DNA of 64,000 nucleotides from Bog-532 sp963720945 (lineage in GTDB: Bacteria > Actinomycetota > Actinomycetes > Streptosporangiales > Streptosporangiaceae): positions 124,001 through 188,000 of the forward strand of contig CAVRHH010000004.1 in the NCBI GenBank assembly GCA_963720945.1. Direction: 5' to 3'. The notes under the pieces were generated by a model. It saw only the letters and a list, made by a program, of their open reading frames with translations. It had not been told where the DNA came from and did not search any database. Both the position numbers and the translations under genes were made by a program. Of this stretch, positions 35,622-44,606 are shown piece by piece. Position 1 is the stretch's first letter. Each line of letters begins with the position of its first letter.

Positions 35622-36215
35622 ATGAGGGAAACACGCGTCTCGGCGGATGACCTGCGTGCCGCGATCGAGCGTACCGGTTACTACCCGGGACTGGTTACCG
35701 ATGCCGTCTGGTCGGCGCTGGGCACCGAGCCCGTCAAGGCGTACGTCGTTCAGCACGACGCGATCTTCGATCCCGGCATGGAGGTGCGGCGGCACATCAC
35801 CGTGCTGGCGCTCACGCCGACCAGGCTGATCTACTCGCACACCGACGAGCATCCGGCCGAGGAGCCCGACAGCCGCCCGCAGGCGGAGACCAGCACCGAG
35901 GCCGTCCGGTTCTCCCGCGTCTCCTCGGTCGCGGTGACCCGGGTCGTGCCGGATCCCGGCGCGTACGTGCCCGGCGTGACGATGCCGACCGAGGTCGTGC
36001 TGACCATCGGCTGGAACGTCCTTTCCCACGTGGAACTGGAGCCCGCGCACTGCGGCGACGAGAACTGCGAAGCCGACCACGGCTACATGGGCACGATCAC
36101 CGCTGACGACCTGGCGCTGCGGGTCAGCGAGGCGGCCGACGGCGAAGACGGCATCCGCCAGGTGCTCGCCTTCGCGGCCTCGCTCGCCGACGCGACGGCC
36201 GGCGCCAGCCGCTAG
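35622..36215 (+). CDS. DUF5998-type actinobacterial protein
   Basis: A 197-residue soluble protein from the ATG at 35622 (GGAAG box; an ATG three codons upstream is an alternative). The family pattern includes ERTGYYPGLVTDAVWSALG, VRRHITVLALTPTRLIYSHT, and a conserved Cys pair in HCGDENCEADHGYMG that may bind zinc. It usually lies beside the phosphodiesterase-like gene that follows here. The function is unknown. Confidence 0.75.
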   Translation: MRETRVSADDLRAAIERTGYYPGLVTDAVWSALGTEPVKAYVVQHDAIFDPGMEVRRHITVLALTPTRLIYSHTDEHPAEEPDSRPQAETSTEAVRFSRVSSVAVTRVVPDPGAYVPGVTMPTEVVLTIGWNVLSHVELEPAHCGDENCEADHGYMGTITADDLALRVSEAADGEDGIRQVLAFAASLADATAGASR

Positions 36216-36401
36216 CGCCGGGCCCGCGCCCCTCGAGCGACCCACACATAAGACATATAGAGTCACATAGGTGCCCATACTGCACCCGCGCCGCGTTGCC
36301 GGGACGCTCCGGTGGGTGGCAGGATGTAGCGCCAGGACGAGCCCGGTGCGCAGGCGAACGGCCGGCCCGGATACCGACAGCAGGCAAAGGACCGCCCCCG
36401 G

Positions 36402-37535
36402 ATGACGCCCGAGCCGAGACACGCCCCCCTCGTGCCGTCATACGGCGCCCGTACGCTCGCTGAGCTCGCCGCGTCCATCCTGGCCTCCGTCGGCGGTTCC
36501 GGCCGCAACGTACTGGGCCTGCCCGAGGCGCGCCGGGTCTGCCTGCTCATCGTGGACGGCCTGGGCTGGGAACTGCTGCGCGATCATCCGGCGGCGGCGC
36601 CGTTCCTGTCCGAGCTGGCGATGAACGCCCAGCCGCTGACCGCCGGTTTCCCGGCCACCACGGTGACCAGCCTGACCAGCCTGGGCACCGGCGTCGCGCC
36701 CGGCCAGCACGGCATGCTCGGTTACCAGGTCATCGTCCCCGGGCACAACTGGCTGCTGAACGGCCTGCGCTGGGACGAGCGGATCGACCCCGCGCAGTGG
36801 CAGCCGCGGCCCACCATCTACCAGCGTGCCGTCGCCGCCGACATCGCGGCCTACCACGTCGCGTCGCGGGCGTTCCGCCGGTCCGGGCTGACCCGCGCGG
36901 CGATGCGCGGCGCGACGTACCGGCCGGCCGACAGCATGGGCGCCCTGGCCGCGGAGACGGCGGCCGCGCTGGGTGAGTCCGACAACGCGATCGTGACCGC
37001 CTATCACGGCGACCTCGACGTCACCGGGCACGTGTTCGGCGTCGCTTCGGAGGCGTGGTATTACCAGCTGGCCCACGTGGACAAGCTGGCCGAGCAGATA
37101 GCCGGGGCGCTGCCCCCCGATACCGCCTTCTACGTGACGGCCGATCACGGGATGGTCGACGTGCCGTCCGAGGACCGGATCGACGTCGACGTCTGGCCGG
37201 AGCTGCGCGAGGGGGTGGCGCTGCTGGGCGGCGAGGGCCGCGCCCGGCACGTGTACGCGCACGCCGGCGCCGCGGCGGACGTCCTGGCGACCTGGCGTGA
37301 GGTCCTCGGCAACCGGGCGTGGGTGCACTCCCGCGACGAGGCCATCAAGGAAGGCTGGTTCGGCCCGGTCAACCCGGACATGGCGGGCCGCATCGGGGAC
37401 GTGGTCGCCGCCCCGGCCGGGTGCTGGGCCATCGTGGCCACCCAACGCGAGCCAAGGGAATCGGCTCTCATCGGCATGCACGGCTCGCTGGCCCCCGCCG
37501 ACCAGCTCGTCCCCATGCTGACCCTCCCGCTTTAG
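36402..37535 (+). CDS. Alkaline phosphatase/nucleotide pyrophosphatase superfamily protein
   Basis: A 377-residue enzyme of the phosphodiesterase branch. It has LLIVDGLGWELLRDH (metal Asp), the nucleophile Thr in GFPATTVTSLTSLGTG, YHGDLDVTGHVFG (Asp/His metal ligands) and VTADHGMVDV (Asp-His). No signal peptide is present, so it acts in the cytoplasm. It follows the DUF5998 gene and probably hydrolyses a phosphodiester or pyrophosphate; the substrate is unknown. Confidence 0.88.
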   Translation: MTPEPRHAPLVPSYGARTLAELAASILASVGGSGRNVLGLPEARRVCLLIVDGLGWELLRDHPAAAPFLSELAMNAQPLTAGFPATTVTSLTSLGTGVAPGQHGMLGYQVIVPGHNWLLNGLRWDERIDPAQWQPRPTIYQRAVAADIAAYHVASRAFRRSGLTRAAMRGATYRPADSMGALAAETAAALGESDNAIVTAYHGDLDVTGHVFGVASEAWYYQLAHVDKLAEQIAGALPPDTAFYVTADHGMVDVPSEDRIDVDVWPELREGVALLGGEGRARHVYAHAGAAADVLATWREVLGNRAWVHSRDEAIKEGWFGPVNPDMAGRIGDVVAAPAGCWAIVATQREPRESALIGMHGSLAPADQLVPMLTLPL

Positions 37536-37600
37536 CTGCCCTGGCGCGACGTATCGATCACCGTCTTCACGGCTTCATCCTTGAATTCAGGAGAGGCCGT

Positions 37601-37840
37601 TTACGCGGAGTGGGGCGTGTCCTGTCGGCTCTCGTGCCGCCAGTTCTGGCCGAATTCGGCGTCGTGCAGCTTGCGCAGCTGGTATGCGTAGTGGTCCAGC
37701 CGGTCGGCAGCACGCTGCATTTCGTGAAAGTCCTGACCGTGGTCGCGCGGGGCAGTTTTCTCCTCGCCTCGTTTACGCACCACGTGCAGCTCTTCCCGGC
37801 TCAGCTCGGCGATTTTTTCAAGCGTTTCTTCCAGGTTCAT
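37601..37840 (-). CDS. Small coiled-coil-like hypothetical protein
   Basis: A 79-residue charged protein, MNLEETLEKIAELSREELHV, with heptad-like leucines, then YAYQLRKLHDAEFGQNWRHE. A GAGG box precedes the ATG at 37840; the frame extends to 37867. It is divergent from the MFS gene. No family is recognised. Confidence 0.55.
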   Translation of the reverse strand: MNLEETLEKIAELSREELHVVRKRGEEKTAPRDHGQDFHEMQRAADRLDHYAYQLRKLHDAEFGQNWRHESRQDTPHSA

Positions 37841-38015
37841 ACGTCCTCTTCTCGGTAAGCAACTCATCTATCTCATCCGCACCGGCCATATACCTTACCG
37901 GGCCGCCCGTACGATCTGGCCAGCGATAATCCCAACGGCGTTATTCATACGCAATTTACTAAAAGGACATCTTTCGGCCGCTGACCATGCGGTGGAGCAG
38001 ATTTACTGTCACGAC

Positions 38016-39455
38016 ATGAGCGACACCGTGGCCCCGGGGGGCCGGGACGCCTTCGCGGCGCTGGATGAGTCTAAGATCAGCCGGTTCCAGTACAAGATCA
38101 TGTTCGTCTCGGGCATGGGCTTCTTCACCGATGCCTACGACTTGTTCGTCATCGGCATCGTGGTGGTGCTGATTGAGACTCAGTGGAAGCTATCGACCAG
38201 CCAGGTTTCGTGGCTGAACTCCGCGACCCTGCTGGCCTCAGCTTTTGGGGCAATCGTATTCGGCCGGGTCGCCGACATCCTCGGGCGCAAGAAGATCTAC
38301 GGCTACGAGGTCCTGATCCTGGCCCTCGGCGCCATCGCGTCCGCGTTCGCGCCGAACTACACGTTCCTGCTCATCTCCCGGATCGTCCTCGGGGTCGGCA
38401 TCGGCGGCGACTACCCGGTCTCCGCAACGATCATGAGCGAGTACTCCAGCAAGTCGACCCGCGGCAGGATGGTCGGACTCGTGTTCGCCATGCAGGGCGC
38501 GGGCCTGGTCGTCGGCCCCCTGGTCGCCTCGATCCTGCTGGGCTCGGGTGTATCCAACAACCTCACCTGGCGCCTGCTGCTCGGCTTGGGTGCGATACCG
38601 GGCCTGGCTGTCTTCTACCTGCGCCGCCAGATCCATGAGACGCCACGGTTCGCCATGGCCGGCGGCGCCAGCGACGAAGCTGCGGCGGCCATCGCGGATG
38701 CCACCGGGCGGGGGTCAGGGACCGCCCCCAAAGGCGAATCGACCGCGAGGCACCAGCAGAGCGTCGCCGAGGGCTACTTGAAGCTGCTCCGCAACCGGCG
38801 CATGCTGGCCTGGCTTATCGGCACCGCGGGCGCCTGGCTGCTGCTGGACTTCTGCTACTACGGCAACAGCATCTCCCAGCCGGAGATCCTCAAGCTGCTG
38901 AGCCCGCACGCCAGCCTGCTGCACAATACCCTGGTCCAGCTGGCCATCGTCTGCGTCTTCGCGGTGCCCGGGTACATCGTGGCCGTCATGTTCATGGACA
39001 AGACCGGGCGGAAGAGCATCCAGATGTTCGGCTTCTTCATGATGGCGGTGATGTTCCTGATCATCGGTCTCGTCCCATCGGTCGTGAAGCACGCATGGCC
39101 GTTCCTCATCCTGTACGGGATCAGCTACTTCTTCACCGAGTTTGGGCCGAACATGACGACGTTCATCTATCCGGCTGAGCTGTTCCCCACCGACGTCCGG
39201 ACTACCGCACACGGCATATCCGCCGGGGCCGGCAAGTTGGGCGCGTTCGCCGGCGCGTTCCTGTTCCCCGATTTCCTGGCCGTCACGCACGGCATTAACC
39301 GCGCGATGACCATCGCCGGGATCGTGGCGGTCCTCGGCCTGCTGCTGACCCTGGCGGCGCTGCCCGAGACCAAGGGGAAGAGCCTTGAGCAGCTAGAAGA
39401 GGACGCGTACGCCGAGGCGCCATCGAAGCCGCGTCTCGGGGTGGAACCCGCCTGA
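38016..39455 (+). CDS. MFS transporter, phosphate:H+ symporter type
   Basis: A 479-residue 12-helix transporter. FVSGMGFFTDAYDLFVIGIV at the first helix and YPAELFPTDVRTTAHG late in the protein are hallmarks of the Pho84/PHS branch; GRVADILGRKKIYG and GGDYPVSATIMSEYSSK are MFS motifs. A hydrophilic loop of about 40 residues lies at the centre. The ATG at 38016 is chosen over an upstream GTG at 37992; neither has a close ribosome site. The AT-rich sequence at 37920-37980 is probably the promoter. Confidence 0.88.
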   Translation: MSDTVAPGGRDAFAALDESKISRFQYKIMFVSGMGFFTDAYDLFVIGIVVVLIETQWKLSTSQVSWLNSATLLASAFGAIVFGRVADILGRKKIYGYEVLILALGAIASAFAPNYTFLLISRIVLGVGIGGDYPVSATIMSEYSSKSTRGRMVGLVFAMQGAGLVVGPLVASILLGSGVSNNLTWRLLLGLGAIPGLAVFYLRRQIHETPRFAMAGGASDEAAAAIADATGRGSGTAPKGESTARHQQSVAEGYLKLLRNRRMLAWLIGTAGAWLLLDFCYYGNSISQPEILKLLSPHASLLHNTLVQLAIVCVFAVPGYIVAVMFMDKTGRKSIQMFGFFMMAVMFLIIGLVPSVVKHAWPFLILYGISYFFTEFGPNMTTFIYPAELFPTDVRTTAHGISAGAGKLGAFAGAFLFPDFLAVTHGINRAMTIAGIVAVLGLLLTLAALPETKGKSLEQLEEDAYAEAPSKPRLGVEPA

Positions 39456-39586
39456 CCGTCCTGGGCGAGGCCAGAGCAACGCCTCTGGCCTGGCCCAGGT
39501 TGATGAATCCGCCTTCGGCCCCGGCCCACTGACATCCCTGAGGAGGTGAAGCGGCGTACCGCCCGCGGTTACGCGGTCGTCACGCC

Positions 39587-40027
39587 GTGAATCGGATGAC
39601 GTACAGCATCGTGGTCGGCGTCGACGGCTCACCGTACGGTGACGCCGCGCTGCGCACGGCACTGGCCGAGGCGGAAGAACACGGCGGCCAGGTGACCGCC
39701 GTGTTCGCCTGGCAGGTACCCTTCTCGTCCTTTCCCGGCCTCTTTGACCGCGCAGAACTCGAGCAGGCCGCCAAAGAGTTCCTCATCGAGAGGGTCAGCG
39801 CGGTCGCGCCCTCGCCGAAGGTCCCGGTGCTGCCGCTGGTCGCCGAGGGCGACCCGGCGGAGGCGCTGGTCAGCGCGGCGAAAGACGCCGACCTGCTGGT
39901 GCTCGGCACCCGCGGCCGGTCGCGGCTGGCCGGGTTTCTGCTGGGCGCGGTCAGTGCACGCTGCGCCGCGGCCGCAGCGTGCCCGGTGCTGCTCGTCAAA
40001 GCGCCAAACGATCCCGCTGAAACCTGA
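39587..40027 (+). CDS. Universal stress protein (UspA family)
   Basis: A 146-residue single-domain protein. It starts with IVVGVDGSPYGDAALRTALA, and the ATP-binding loop is GTRGRSRLAGFLLGAVSARC followed by CPVLLVK, the G..G...G(S/A)V pattern of nucleotide-binding Usp proteins. The start is GTG 39587 or ATG 39596. It follows the MFS gene by 131 bases. Confidence 0.9.
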   Translation: MNRMTYSIVVGVDGSPYGDAALRTALAEAEEHGGQVTAVFAWQVPFSSFPGLFDRAELEQAAKEFLIERVSAVAPSPKVPVLPLVAEGDPAEALVSAAKDADLLVLGTRGRSRLAGFLLGAVSARCAAAAACPVLLVKAPNDPAET

Positions 40028-40079
40028 TTCCCGCGCCGTCCGCCGCCTCGGCCAGGAGGAGGATCAGCGCACGCCCACT

Positions 40080-40577
40080 TCACCGACCTGCACCACCAGC
40101 GAAGCCATCGAAGCCGAACTTAAGGCCCTGGCCACCGACTCTGTGCGCGCGAGAGCGGGGCCGGCGGGGCCAGCTCACGGCGCCAGGTGCGGGCCAGCCA
40201 GGTGATCGCGCCGGCCACCAGCGCGAAGCTGGCGGGCTGCGGCCGGCTGCAGCCAGCGCGCCGGCGCTCACCGCGGCGGCCGCGGCCGTGCGCAGGGCCA
40301 GGACGGCCGGGCGGCCGTGGCGCAGGCGGCCGCCGGAGCCGCGGCGCAGGCGGCCGCCGGGGCGCCGGCCGGCCAGGTCCGCGTAGGCCTCGCCGCGCCC
40401 GGAGGCCGTCCGCAGCGTGGTGTAGGCGGCAGCCGCCTCGGCGTACCGGGCGGGATCACCGCCGTCGGCGCGGTCGGGATGGGTGGCGGCGGCCATCCGG
40501 CGCCACGCCGCCCGGATGTCGTCGCCGGTCAGATCGGGCCGGGCCGGCAGCCCGAGGACCGCGAACGGGTCGTTCAT
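40080..40577 (-). CDS. J-domain membrane protein, C-terminus possibly frameshifted
   Basis: A 165-residue frame starting MNDPFAVLGLPARPDLTGDD with HPD at 33-35 (THPDRADGG), the J-domain signature needed to stimulate DnaK. A basic linker and one hydrophobic helix (VLALRTAAAAAVSAGALAAA) follow. After about 40250 the frame loses GC3 bias, whereas the adjacent frame reads SFALVAGAITWLARTWRREL with good codon bias and stops at 40120-40122. A one-base frame break is likely. It is the last gene of the operon with the VirD4-like ATPase, overlapping it by ATGA. Confidence 0.75.
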   Translation of the reverse strand: MNDPFAVLGLPARPDLTGDDIRAAWRRMAAATHPDRADGGDPARYAEAAAAYTTLRTASGRGEAYADLAGRRPGGRLRRGSGGRLRHGRPAVLALRTAAAAAVSAGALAAAGRSPPASRWWPARSPGWPAPGAVSWPRRPRSRAHRVGGQGLKFGFDGFAGGAGR

Positions 40578-42619
40578 GGCGCCTCCCGGCCGAACGCCTC
40601 GTCCAGGAACGTCCCCGCATCGGCCAGCGGCCGCCCGGCCGGGGCGGGGCCGGCGGCGGGCAGCGGAATCGTGTCGCCGGTCCCCGCCTGCCCGCCCGCC
40701 CCGGCAGCCCCGCCAGATCCGCCGACCACACCAGCCCCGGCGATCCCGCCGGCCCCGGCGGACGGGGCGGCCGGGGCGGCCGCGGGCACGCGGGCCAGCG
40801 CGGCGGGCGCGGCGACCAGCCGTTTCACCTGAACGTAGGTCACCCCGCCCTGATGCACGTAAGCGGCCTGGCCTACCCCGAGCGCGCGCACCAGGTCCGG
40901 GTCGACCACCGGCATCTGCCGCACCTGGGAACTGCCCTCGCCGCTCCACTGTGCCATCCACGGGGCCATCCACGGGGCCATCCACGGGGCCATCCACTGC
41001 GCCCCCCACTGGCCGGCTGTCCCCGGCGGGGCGGCGACCAGCCGCCGCGTGCTGTCGACATATCGCCTCGACCCGGCCAGCCCGGCGATGGGATCGGGGT
41101 GCGGGGTGCGCAGCAGCCAGATGCCGCCCTCGGCGGTCGCCGCGATCCGGTACCGCTCGTCCTCGTCGGCGGCCAGCCCCGGCCAGGACTGGGCGGAGAC
41201 CTGTACGGCGAGCCCCAGCGACCGGGCCCGCTCGTACAGCGCCCAGATCGGCAGCCGCCGGGAGACCGCGCTGAACTCGTCGACGGCCAGCAGCACGTCC
41301 GCGTCCGCCCCCGGACCGCTGATGTAACTGGCCAGCATGTCCACCAGCGCCCGGGCCTGGGCCTCGGCCACCGCCGTCTCCGCCGTGCCCTCCAGGATGC
41401 AGTACCAGGCGTCCGCGTCGGCGAAGCTGCCCGCGGGCTCGAAGCCGGTGCCCAGGCGGCGCCACAGGCTGCGGAACCGCAGCGCCACGTCGGGGATCAG
41501 CTGAGCGCCGGCCCGCAGCGTGCCGAGCGCGTCGGCGTCGCCGGACGCGTACGCGGCCATCAGCCAGTCAGCGTCCAGCCGGGCCAGGAAGTCCGCCGCG
41601 TCGGCCGGCGGGGCGGGCGGGGCCTGCACCGCCAGGGCCACGATCGCCTCCATCACGTCGGCGTAGTAGGCGGCCGCGCCGCGGCCGTGCTCGATCAGGT
41701 CGAGCAGGGTCGTAATGAGCCGGCCCGGCGGGAGGTTCCACAGCGACAGGCTCGCGTCGTCCGGCCAGATCGCGGTGGCCCGGGCGCCGGCGTCCCGCAG
41801 GACCCGGCGGGCCCGGTCGGCGATGCGGCGTGAGTCGGCGCCGCCCTTGCAGTCGAGCACCACCAGCAGCGGCCGGCGCCCGGTTCCGGCGGCCTGCCGG
41901 CTCAGTGCCGTGGCCATGAACCCGGCCCACAGCCGCAGCAGCAGCGTCGTCTTGCCGGTGCCGGTCGTGCCGATGACGACCTGGTGCGAGCGCAGCCGGG
42001 CGTAGGGCAGCGCCATGATGGCCAGCGCCGGATGCCGGACGGCCCGGATCATGCCCCCGATTACCACGTCCCCGTTCCGGTGCGTGAGCGGGACCGCCCC
42101 GGGCGCGGCGATCCGCGCCCGCGCGCTGCGCGCCTGGCGCCGCCACTGCCGCCGGTCGAAGCTGACCGCCGAGCCGGGGGACAGGCCGCCCGCGCCCGTT
42201 TCCATCTGGTAGATCCGCACCGCCCAGGCCAGGCCGCCGGTGAGCAGGCCGAGCGGGATCGCCGCGGGCGCGATGACCACCGCCGCCGCGGCCAGATGCC
42301 CGGCCGCGGTGAGCCGCCACATATCCAGCCAGGCGCGGTACGGCGCGCCGGCCACCCGCCAGCCGGGCGGCCCGGGCGCGGACAGCCCGGAGGCGGTCAG
42401 CCAGACCGCCAGCATCGGCAGGCACCACAGCGCCGCGCCGTAGAGCCGGCGTGGCGGCCAGCCGCACATCCAGGCGGTCACCGCCGCGGCCGCGGCGACG
42501 GCCGACACCGGTGCCGCCGCGATGATCACCGCGGCGGCCGCGGACATCCTGATCAGCCGCCACGCCGCGCGGGCCGTGGCGCGCAGCAGCACGAGGGCCA
42601 GGTACTGCCGGATCAGCAT
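40574..42619 (-). CDS. VirD4/TraM-recognition-like conjugative DNA transfer ATPase
   Basis: A 681-residue protein. Four hydrophobic helices (about 5-20, 27-50, 62-80 and 105-135) anchor it in the membrane. Walker A GTTGTGKTT lies at 217-225, LLVVLDCKGG at 251-260 and Walker B LLAVDE at 443-448, as in T4SS coupling proteins and FtsK-like translocases. The C-terminus has a short repeat around 541-558 (PWMA units) and an Ala/Gly-rich tail. It overlaps the replication-relaxation-like gene upstream (by 7 bases) and the J-domain gene downstream. It probably pumps DNA or protein across the membrane. Confidence 0.8.
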   Translation of the reverse strand: MLIRQYLALVLLRATARAAWRLIRMSAAAAVIIAAAPVSAVAAAAAVTAWMCGWPPRRLYGAALWCLPMLAVWLTASGLSAPGPPGWRVAGAPYRAWLDMWRLTAAGHLAAAAVVIAPAAIPLGLLTGGLAWAVRIYQMETGAGGLSPGSAVSFDRRQWRRQARSARARIAAPGAVPLTHRNGDVVIGGMIRAVRHPALAIMALPYARLRSHQVVIGTTGTGKTTLLLRLWAGFMATALSRQAAGTGRRPLLVVLDCKGGADSRRIADRARRVLRDAGARATAIWPDDASLSLWNLPPGRLITTLLDLIEHGRGAAAYYADVMEAIVALAVQAPPAPPADAADFLARLDADWLMAAYASGDADALGTLRAGAQLIPDVALRFRSLWRRLGTGFEPAGSFADADAWYCILEGTAETAVAEAQARALVDMLASYISGPGADADVLLAVDEFSAVSRRLPIWALYERARSLGLAVQVSAQSWPGLAADEDERYRIAATAEGGIWLLRTPHPDPIAGLAGSRRYVDSTRRLVAAPPGTAGQWGAQWMAPWMAPWMAPWMAQWSGEGSSQVRQMPVVDPDLVRALGVGQAAYVHQGGVTYVQVKRLVAAPAALARVPAAAPAAPSAGAGGIAGAGVVGGSGGAAGAGGQAGTGDTIPLPAAGPAPAGRPLADAGTFLDEAFGREAP
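40954..40998. repeat. 12-bp in-frame tandem repeat
   Basis: GCCATCCACGGG is repeated almost four times in the ATPase gene, giving a run of PWMA tetrapeptides in the protein. Copy number is a multiple of four residues and likely varies between strains. Confidence 0.8.
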
Positions 42620-43404
42620 GCCCGCGCCCCGCCTTTCGAGGCCGGCTGGCCGGGGCCGTCCAGCGCCGCACCTCCCGGCAGGTCCCGGACCTCCAGCCGG
42701 GCCGCCAGCGGGCCGAGCGCTTCCCGGGCCCGCAGCACGGTGGGCCGCGCGCCCGGCGAGCACACGTACAGCGCCCGCGCGTGCCGCGGCGCCCGGCCGG
42801 GAACGGCCGCGTCCGCCGCCGCGCAGCCGTAATCGCCGGTCCGGGTCAGCAGTTCGCGCATGATCGCGGTGGTGCGGCTGACGGTCTTGCGGGTCAGTTC
42901 GGCCTCGATGGCCCAGCATTCGCCCGCCCAGGGCACCGGGGCGCCGTCCGGCCAGTGCACCTCGCCGTCCGGCAGGTGCTCGCGCCGTCCCGGCCGGCTC
43001 CGGGCCCGCAGCCGCCGTTCGCTCCGCCAGAAGGCGCCGGCCTGCTGATAGGTCCCGGTGCCCGCTAAAGCCAGCCGGACCGCGGTGACCGCGCGGATGT
43101 GGGCCAGGCGGGACAGTCCGGGCGCGATGGGGGCGTACGTCAGGCCGCAGGCGGCCAGCCCGGCGCGGGTCAGCCAGACCCAGGACGCGCCTGGGCCTAG
43201 CCGGCCCGAATCCGCGTAACCGAGCCGTCGCCAGCGGGTCGCGGCGGCGCGGGCACGCGGTTCGGTGCCGCCGAGGACGGCGGCGAGCAGGTCCAGCTGG
43301 ACCCCGTACATCTCGGCGGTGAAGAGCATGCCGCTGATGTCCCGCTCACCGAGCCCTCGCGGGCTCGCGTTCGCGGGACGTCCGGGCCGCTCGCGCACCG
43401 TCAT
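42613..43404 (-). CDS. Replication-relaxation-like protein
   Basis: A 263-residue soluble protein. It opens with a helical winged-helix-like region (MYGVQLDLLAAVLGGTEPRA, then ATRWRRLGYADSGRLG and WVWLTRAGLAACGL), typical of the actinobacterial replication-relaxation family found on plasmids and integrative elements. Later it has ECWAIEAELTRKTVSRTTAI, a possible E-x-E nuclease-like strand and helix. It is the first gene of a three-gene operon with the VirD4-like ATPase and the J-domain protein. Confidence 0.65.
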   Translation of the reverse strand: MTVRERPGRPANASPRGLGERDISGMLFTAEMYGVQLDLLAAVLGGTEPRARAAATRWRRLGYADSGRLGPGASWVWLTRAGLAACGLTYAPIAPGLSRLAHIRAVTAVRLALAGTGTYQQAGAFWRSERRLRARSRPGRREHLPDGEVHWPDGAPVPWAGECWAIEAELTRKTVSRTTAIMRELLTRTGDYGCAAADAAVPGRAPRHARALYVCSPGARPTVLRAREALGPLAARLEVRDLPGGAALDGPGQPASKGGARAC

Positions 43405-43527
43405 AGATGAGGCTCATGATGGCCCCGATCCGCGCGGGCCGTCTCGCGCCCGGCCGCCACGTTCGTTATCCGTAAGAAATTCCGCGCGGCCGGCCCGGGG
43501 GCCACCCCGTGGTCCGGGGCGGGGCCG

Positions 43528-44475
43528 TCAGAGCGGCCGTGACCAGTTCTGGCCGATCAGGTCCTGGCCAAAACTCCGGTGCGGCGCCTCATCCTGCAGC
43601 TCGAAACCGAACCGCTGGTAGATCCGCCGGGCCTCGGCCAGCACGCTGTTGGTCCACAGCATGATCTCGGTGTAGCCGGCCTCCCGCGCGAAGCGGAGGC
43701 ACTCCTCCACCAGCCGGGTTCCGATCCCCAGCCCGCGCGCCGCGGAATCCACGTACAGCAGCCGCAGCTGGGCCACCCGGTCGTCCTTGCGGACGCAGAA
43801 CACCGAACCCGCCGGTTCCCCGTCCACCTCGGCGATCCAGGCCGCCTCCCGCTCCGGGTCGCGATGGTCCACGAAGCCGGCCACGATCCGGGCCACCAGG
43901 GCCTCGAACGCGGCGTCCCAGCCGTACTGCCGGGTGTACCCCGCGGCCTGGGACTGCACCACCCAGCCCAGGTCACCCGGCCGGGGCGGCCGCAGCAGGT
44001 AGGACCGTGGGCGCGGCGCGTCGCTGAGCACGCTGGTGATCTCCTGCACCCCCCGGACCAGCCGCCGCCGGGCCGGCTCGCTCAGGCTGGCCAGCAGCGC
44101 GCCGATCTGCTCCGCGGCCTGCGCGTCCAGCCCGGCCTGGGCCGCCCGGCCGGCGCCGGTGAGCGCGATCACCTGGCGGCGGGCGTCCGTGCCGGACCGT
44201 TCCCGGGTGATGAGCCGGTCTGCCTCGAAGCGGGCCAGGATCCGGCTCAGGTAGCCCGCGTCGATGTCCAGGCTGCGCCGCAGGCCGCCGACTTCGCATC
44301 GCTCGCGCTGGCCCAGCTCGAAGATCAGCCGCGCCTCCGTGAGCGAATACGGCGTGCCCAGATAGCCGCCCCGCAGCACGCCGATCACGTTGGTGTACAG
44401 CCGGTTGAAGGCCCGCACCGTGGCCACCCCGTCCTCACTGGCCGGGGCTGTCACCGCTGCTCGGGTCGCCGTCAC
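43528..44475 (-). CDS. MarR-GNAT fusion protein
   Basis: A 315-residue protein with two domains. Residues about 15-150 form a MarR winged helix (GTPYSLTEARLIFELGQRER, LDIDAGYLSRILARFEADRL). Residues about 158-315 form a GNAT acetyltransferase with VFCVRKDDRVAQLRLLYVDS, the acetyl-CoA loop RGLGIGTRLVEECLRFA and YQRFGFELQDE. A GGAGG box precedes the GTG start. It is divergent from lnt and probably binds the inverted repeat between them. The acetylation target is unknown. Confidence 0.9.
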   Translation of the reverse strand: MTATRAAVTAPASEDGVATVRAFNRLYTNVIGVLRGGYLGTPYSLTEARLIFELGQRERCEVGGLRRSLDIDAGYLSRILARFEADRLITRERSGTDARRQVIALTGAGRAAQAGLDAQAAEQIGALLASLSEPARRRLVRGVQEITSVLSDAPRPRSYLLRPPRPGDLGWVVQSQAAGYTRQYGWDAAFEALVARIVAGFVDHRDPEREAAWIAEVDGEPAGSVFCVRKDDRVAQLRLLYVDSAARGLGIGTRLVEECLRFAREAGYTEIMLWTNSVLAEARRIYQRFGFELQDEAPHRSFGQDLIGQNWSRPL

Positions 44476-44506
44476 GGTGGCCTCCGATCATGCTCCTGAA
44501 CGGCCT

Positions 44507-44521
44507 GTTGATTCAGTCAAC
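44507..44521. promoter_or_regulatory. Inverted repeat between MarR-GNAT and lnt
   Basis: GTTGA-TTCAG-TCAAC, with a further TTGctgacattggCAA-type arrangement just after it, in a locally AT-rich divergent promoter region. It is a plausible MarR-family operator controlling both directions. Confidence 0.45.
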
Positions 44522-44606
44522 AATATTGCTGACATTGGCAACTGGTCAACGCCGTAGTGTCAGCAGGGGATTCGCGTGGAAGACTTACTGGGCGGAGAAT
44601 TTGCCT

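Noticed and set aside
37920..37980. PHO box upstream of the phosphate-type MFS gene
   Set aside because: GTTATTCATAC and the following 11 bases only loosely fit the direct-repeat PhoP consensus of streptomycetes.
40574..43404. Complete integrative conjugative element
   Set aside because: No integrase, relaxase, excisionase or flanking att repeats were seen around the three-gene operon.
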